A stretch of DNA of 64,000 bases from Chloroflexota bacterium. GTDB lineage: Bacteria > Chloroflexota > Dehalococcoidia > Lucifugimonadales > Lucifugimonadaceae. The position numbers and the translations under genes were made by a program. The notes beneath the pieces are model-generated. The model was not told where the DNA came from. It was given only the letters and a program-made list of their open reading frames with translations, and did no database searches. Position 1 is the stretch's first letter. The number at the start of each line of letters is the position of its first letter. Positions 61,186-64,000 of this stretch are shown here, one piece after another. The stretch spans positions 22,768-86,767 of the forward strand of contig PCAM01000002.1 in assembly GCA_002730555.1 (NCBI GenBank), written 5' to 3'.

Positions 61186-61764
61186 TTATCGTAGCACCGT
61201 CCCGAGCACTCCGTTTATGAATCGCGGAGATGTTTCGGAACCGTAGAGTTTTGCGATCTCAACGGCCTCGTTTGCGATCACCGCCGGCGGGGCGTTGTCG
61301 TCCCCTTCAAGAGACAGTTCGGCAAGGGCGAGCCGAAGGATTGCGCGGTCCACGCGGTCTATACGGGCCACGGGCCGGGCCGGGGCAAGTTCACCGATAC
61401 GGTCATCCAGCGCCAGCCGGTCCGACTCAACGGCCTCGACCAGCCGGGCGGCGAATTCAAGTTGATCGTCCGGCAAGGCGTCACGCTCCGCGATCTGGTG
61501 CAGCGCCCTGACCGCCGGGTGTCCGGTGCTCTCCGCCTCGTACAACGTCTGTGTCGCCGCAGCCCGGGCAGCACGCCGCCCTGAAAGCGGGGACTCTTCC
61601 GTTTCCGAGTCCGGTTCCATATGGATGAGGCCGGGCGTCTGCGGAGAAAGTATCTCCGGCAGCGGCTCGGGCGGCGGAATATCGTCGCCGCGCGAGTCGT
61701 ACTCAGGGTCGCTCCCCGGGTAGAGATTCCCCTCGTGTTCAGGAGTGTGGCGCGGGCCGGTCAA
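61186..61764 (-). CDS. nusB: Transcription antitermination factor NusB
   Basis: This 192-residue protein acts with NusE (S10) at boxA in rRNA antitermination. The NusB fold begins at about residue 62 (RRAARAAATQTLYEAESTG) and ends with ANEAVEIAKLYGSETSPRFI and NGVLGTVLR. A 60-residue acidic, Pro-rich N-terminal extension precedes it, beyond the usual 130-150 residue length; no internal start with a good ribosome-binding site is evident. It lies between fabD and acpP. Confidence 0.92.
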   Translation of the reverse strand: MTGPRHTPEHEGNLYPGSDPEYDSRGDDIPPPEPLPEILSPQTPGLIHMEPDSETEESPLSGRRAARAAATQTLYEAESTGHPAVRALHQIAERDALPDDQLEFAARLVEAVESDRLALDDRIGELAPARPVARIDRVDRAILRLALAELSLEGDDNAPPAVIANEAVEIAKLYGSETSPRFINGVLGTVLR

Positions 61765-61809
61765 AGCAACCTCATTGCTCGATGCTTGAAGCGGGCCGGA
61801 AGGCGGCTC

Positions 61810-62748
61810 TTAGCTTGCGAGCGCTACCACGGATTCCATGTCCGAGATGTTTGAGACGGTGGCCTCACGGTCAATGCGCCTCATCATGCTGGCGAGGACC
61901 TTGCCCTGGCCAACCTCGACGAAACTGCGCACGTCTTCGCCGAGCATGAAGCGGATGGAGTCAGACCAGCGAACACAGGACATGATCTGCATGCCCAGTT
62001 CTTCTTTGATCTCGGCAGCGGTCGTGATGGAGCGTGCGTCGCAGTTTGCAATCACCGGGACGGCAGGGTCGTGCCAGTCCAGCGAGTCGATGACTTCGAG
62101 CAGGCCGGAGCGGGCGGGTTCCATAAGGCCGGAGTGGAATGCACCGTCCACGGGCAGCGGGACGCACTTGCGTGCGCCACGGGCGGCCGCAAGGTCGATC
62201 GCCTTGGCAAGGGACATGTGATCACCGGAAACGATGATCTGCTCATCGGTGTTGATGTTTGAGATGTAGGTGCCGGTCTCGTTGCAGATCTCTTCGACGG
62301 AGAGTTCGTCGATGCCAAGCAGTGCGGCCATGCCGCCGGGTCGCTCGTCACAGGCGTGCTGCATCAGGCGGCCACGCTCCACTACGAGCCTAGCGGTGTC
62401 GGCGACGCTGAGTGCGCCTGCGACGTGGAGTGAACTGTATTCGCCGAGGCTGTGGCCAGCAACCATCGCGATATCCGGACAACTTCCATGCGCCTCTTCC
62501 AGCGCCTTGTAGGCGGCGAGAGACACGGCCGTGATGGCCGGCTGGGCGTTCTCTGTCTTGGTCAGTTCTTCCTGGGGGCCATCGAACATGATCGACGTAA
62601 GCGACCGTCCAAGGGTGTCATCTATCTCGTCAAAGACCGCTCTCGCGGCCACAGAACCGTCGTACAGATCCTTGCCCATCCCGACGGTTTGTGAACCCTG
62701 GCCGGGGAAAAGGTAAGCAACCTTCTCGGTCTGTGAGGCTGGTGACAT
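61810..62748 (-). CDS. fabD: Malonyl-CoA:ACP transacylase
   Basis: This 312-residue enzyme loads malonate onto ACP. The nucleophile is Ser100 in MVAGHSLGEYSS, the catalytic His205 is in VDGAFHSGLME, and the N-terminal AYLFPGQGSQ and Arg in VERGRLMQ are characteristic. It sits 59 bp after rpmF and 45 bp before nusB on the minus strand. FabH, FabF and FabG are not in the window. Confidence 0.96.
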   Translation of the reverse strand: MSPASQTEKVAYLFPGQGSQTVGMGKDLYDGSVAARAVFDEIDDTLGRSLTSIMFDGPQEELTKTENAQPAITAVSLAAYKALEEAHGSCPDIAMVAGHSLGEYSSLHVAGALSVADTARLVVERGRLMQHACDERPGGMAALLGIDELSVEEICNETGTYISNINTDEQIIVSGDHMSLAKAIDLAAARGARKCVPLPVDGAFHSGLMEPARSGLLEVIDSLDWHDPAVPVIANCDARSITTAAEIKEELGMQIMSCVRWSDSIRFMLGEDVRSFVEVGQGKVLASMMRRIDREATVSNISDMESVVALAS

Positions 62749-62807
62749 CGGGTTTCTACTGCTCCTGCTTGTGCCGTTCAGGCAGATTCGCCTATTTGCC
62801 GGGGGAC

Positions 62808-63038
62808 CTAGTGGTTGTGCCCGGCGTGGTCGTCGGTTTCTGCGACCTCAACCCCCGGCTCTCGCACGTCCACGACGGATCGGCCCTTGTAAAAGCCACA
62901 CGTCGGGCAGACCCGGTGTGGAAGCTTGACGGATCTGCACTGCTGGCAGACCGAAAGGGCGCCCCGAGACAGGAAGTGATGGGCGGCGCGTCCGCCCTTG
63001 CGAGCACGGGAATGTTTTTTCTTTGGAAGTGGGGCCAT
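62808..63038 (-). CDS. rpmF: 50S ribosomal protein L32
   Basis: This 76-residue ribosomal protein starts MAPLPKKKHSRARKGGRAAH and has the zinc-binding form with Cys31, Cys34, Cys44 and Cys47. The C-terminal extension (about 25 residues, ending HAGHNH) is longer than usual and His-rich. ATG 63038 with GGAG upstream is the right start; the longer frame from 63113 adds no ribosomal sequence. The gene order yceD-rpmF-fab is widely conserved. Confidence 0.95.
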   Translation of the reverse strand: MAPLPKKKHSRARKGGRAAHHFLSRGALSVCQQCRSVKLPHRVCPTCGFYKGRSVVDVREPGVEVAETDDHAGHNH

Positions 63039-63154
63039 TTTACGGGTTCTCCAATTGACCGAACCGAAATGAGAGTCTCGTCTCACCCATTCCGAAGCGC
63101 AAGGTAGATGCACAGCGAAGTTGGTTTGGTACGGCGTTGTTAACGTTTTGGGTT

Positions 63155-63685
63155 TTAGTTCTTGAACTCAAGTAGGGCTGCGAGACGAGGATCGATCATC
63201 TCGATATCGCACGCGCAGGGGTTGGTGTTTTTGTTCGTCCCACATTCCGGGCAGATACCGGCGCAATGCGGTCGACACAGGGGTACCATCGGCGTTTCCG
63301 AGATCAAACCCTGCCTGATCGCTTCTGACGTATCGAGGTCGTTGGCTTCATCTACCCAGAATTCCGGGATTTCTTCTTCCCCTATGACCTCCTGCCGCAA
63401 AAGTGATGATCCGGCGCCAAGGTCGCCGTTGAGGGGGAAGTATTCGTCCTCGACTACGGTGTGAAGAACTGTGATCGCAGAGTCCAGGCAACGAGAGCAC
63501 TCATTGACGCCCACGCCGGTGACTTCGCTACGCAGAAAGATCCCCCGATCGGTGCGGGTAAGTTTGACGTCTCCTGATATCCCATGGAAGTCGCCGTCTT
63601 CATGACTGATGGACTCGTCCTCGATCGAATAGACGCGAGAGGCTCCGAGTTCTCCGGAGAGGAGTGCCGTGACGTTATAGATCAT
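63155..63685 (-). CDS. DUF177/YceD family protein
   Basis: This 176-residue protein belongs to the YceD family, linked in many bacteria to rpmF and to 23S rRNA accumulation. Visible are the paired cysteine motif NECSRCLDS and the C-terminal PLCRPHCAGICPECGTNKN with CACD. The cysteines suggest zinc binding. It is the first gene of the leftward block with rpmF and fabD, and a hairpin and a tandem repeat lie upstream. Confidence 0.93.
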   Translation of the reverse strand: MIYNVTALLSGELGASRVYSIEDESISHEDGDFHGISGDVKLTRTDRGIFLRSEVTGVGVNECSRCLDSAITVLHTVVEDEYFPLNGDLGAGSSLLRQEVIGEEEIPEFWVDEANDLDTSEAIRQGLISETPMVPLCRPHCAGICPECGTNKNTNPCACDIEMIDPRLAALLEFKN

Positions 63686-63705
63686 GGGATTGGTAGGTGC
63701 GGATC

Positions 63706-63721
63706 CCGGGGCGAACCCCGG
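63706..63721 (-). promoter_or_regulatory. Leader hairpin with UUCG-type loop
   Basis: On the minus strand CCGGGG, loop TTCG and CCCCGG make a 6-bp stem capped by a very stable tetraloop, 20 bp before the yceD ATG. Confidence 0.45.
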
Positions 63722-63784
63722 CTCACTGCCCCCTGTTTGTCGGGGCGATACGAGTGTTGCGGCGCAGCGTGCGCGCGATCACTA

Positions 63785-63812
63785 CAAACGTTGACTCACA
63801 AACGTTGACTCA
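63785..63812. repeat. Perfect 14-bp tandem repeat upstream of yceD
   Basis: CAAACGTTGACTCA occurs twice back to back. The position, 100-128 bp before yceD, suits an operator or promoter element. Confidence 0.6.
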
Positions 63813-64000
63813 AATTACCCGGGAAATTATCGCGCTGCCTCCGCGCGGGCGCAAGAATCCCAAATGTTCAGAGGGTTTGGCGTTGGTGTGAATACAGACG
63901 GGACTGTGGTTAGCACCGGTCAGACAGAGTCACATGTCCCAGGATTGCCCGCCGATTACCCCCGGAAGCGGTCAGGCGTTGGCCCCATCGATCAGCGCTC

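Larger units (their letters stand above)
63686..64000. other. Upstream region of the yceD-rpmF-fabD block
   Basis: No gene is supported. It holds a leader hairpin (63706-63721) and a perfect 14-bp tandem repeat (63785-63812), listed separately. Confidence 0.5.

Overview
This is GC-rich bacterial chromosomal DNA that looks like a Chloroflexota genome, most plausibly a Dehalococcoidia/SAR202-like lineage. That placement is an inference. It rests on housekeeping genes of this type (polA, fused accDA, ftsK, RNase J, L25, L32) lying beside many catabolic paralogues: a mannonate dehydratase-like enolase-superfamily enzyme, a sulfatase, amidohydrolases, MDR dehydrogenases and RraA-like proteins. No rRNA, phage, CRISPR array or intact insertion sequence was seen. 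One tRNA, tRNA-Ser(UGA), is present. Layout from the left: polA and tRNA-Ser; an accessory oxidoreductase/aldolase block (4.1-8.9 kb); a sulfur/cysteine block with a CysM-type cysteine synthase, a MoeB-type E1 and an Rrf2 regulator (8.7-11.3 kb); L25 and an HtrA-type lipoprotein protease; then an accessory stretch (14.9-37 kb) with carbohydrate and carboxylic-acid enzymes, type II glutamine synthetase, MFS and ABC transporters and a striking number of damaged genes. From 37.7 to 46.7 kb lie MerR, a pterin dehydratase, a TPR protein, a cupredoxin, a formyl-THF hydrolase-like protein, an ABC exporter, and a FixL-like heme-PAS histidine kinase with an OmpR-type partner. From 46.7 to 51.4 kb are KDG kinase, KDPG aldolase and a thiGES operon under a TPP riboswitch. 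From 53.6 to 63.7 kb a leftward core block carries accDA, ftsK, rnj, udg, acpP, nusB, fabD, rpmF and yceD. Links between genes: the ManD-like dehydratase (to 2-keto-3-deoxygluconate), KDG kinase and KDPG aldolase would make a full route from aldonic acids to pyruvate and glyceraldehyde-3-phosphate. CysM, MoeB and the cysteine-bearing Rrf2 regulator suggest cysteine synthesis from O-phosphoserine with a thiocarboxylated carrier protein. FabD, AcpP and AccDA supply fatty-acid synthesis beside ribosomal and nut-factor genes. The most unusual theme is a set of internally deleted mini-genes that keep both ends of a known family but lose the middle: an MFS transporter, a nitrile-hydratase-like beta/alpha chimera and a GNAT. 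Other genes are frameshifted (some at G-tracts), cut short, or end at a premature stop. Intergenic gaps are filled by at least five families of short, mostly palindromic repeats that recur together as islands.
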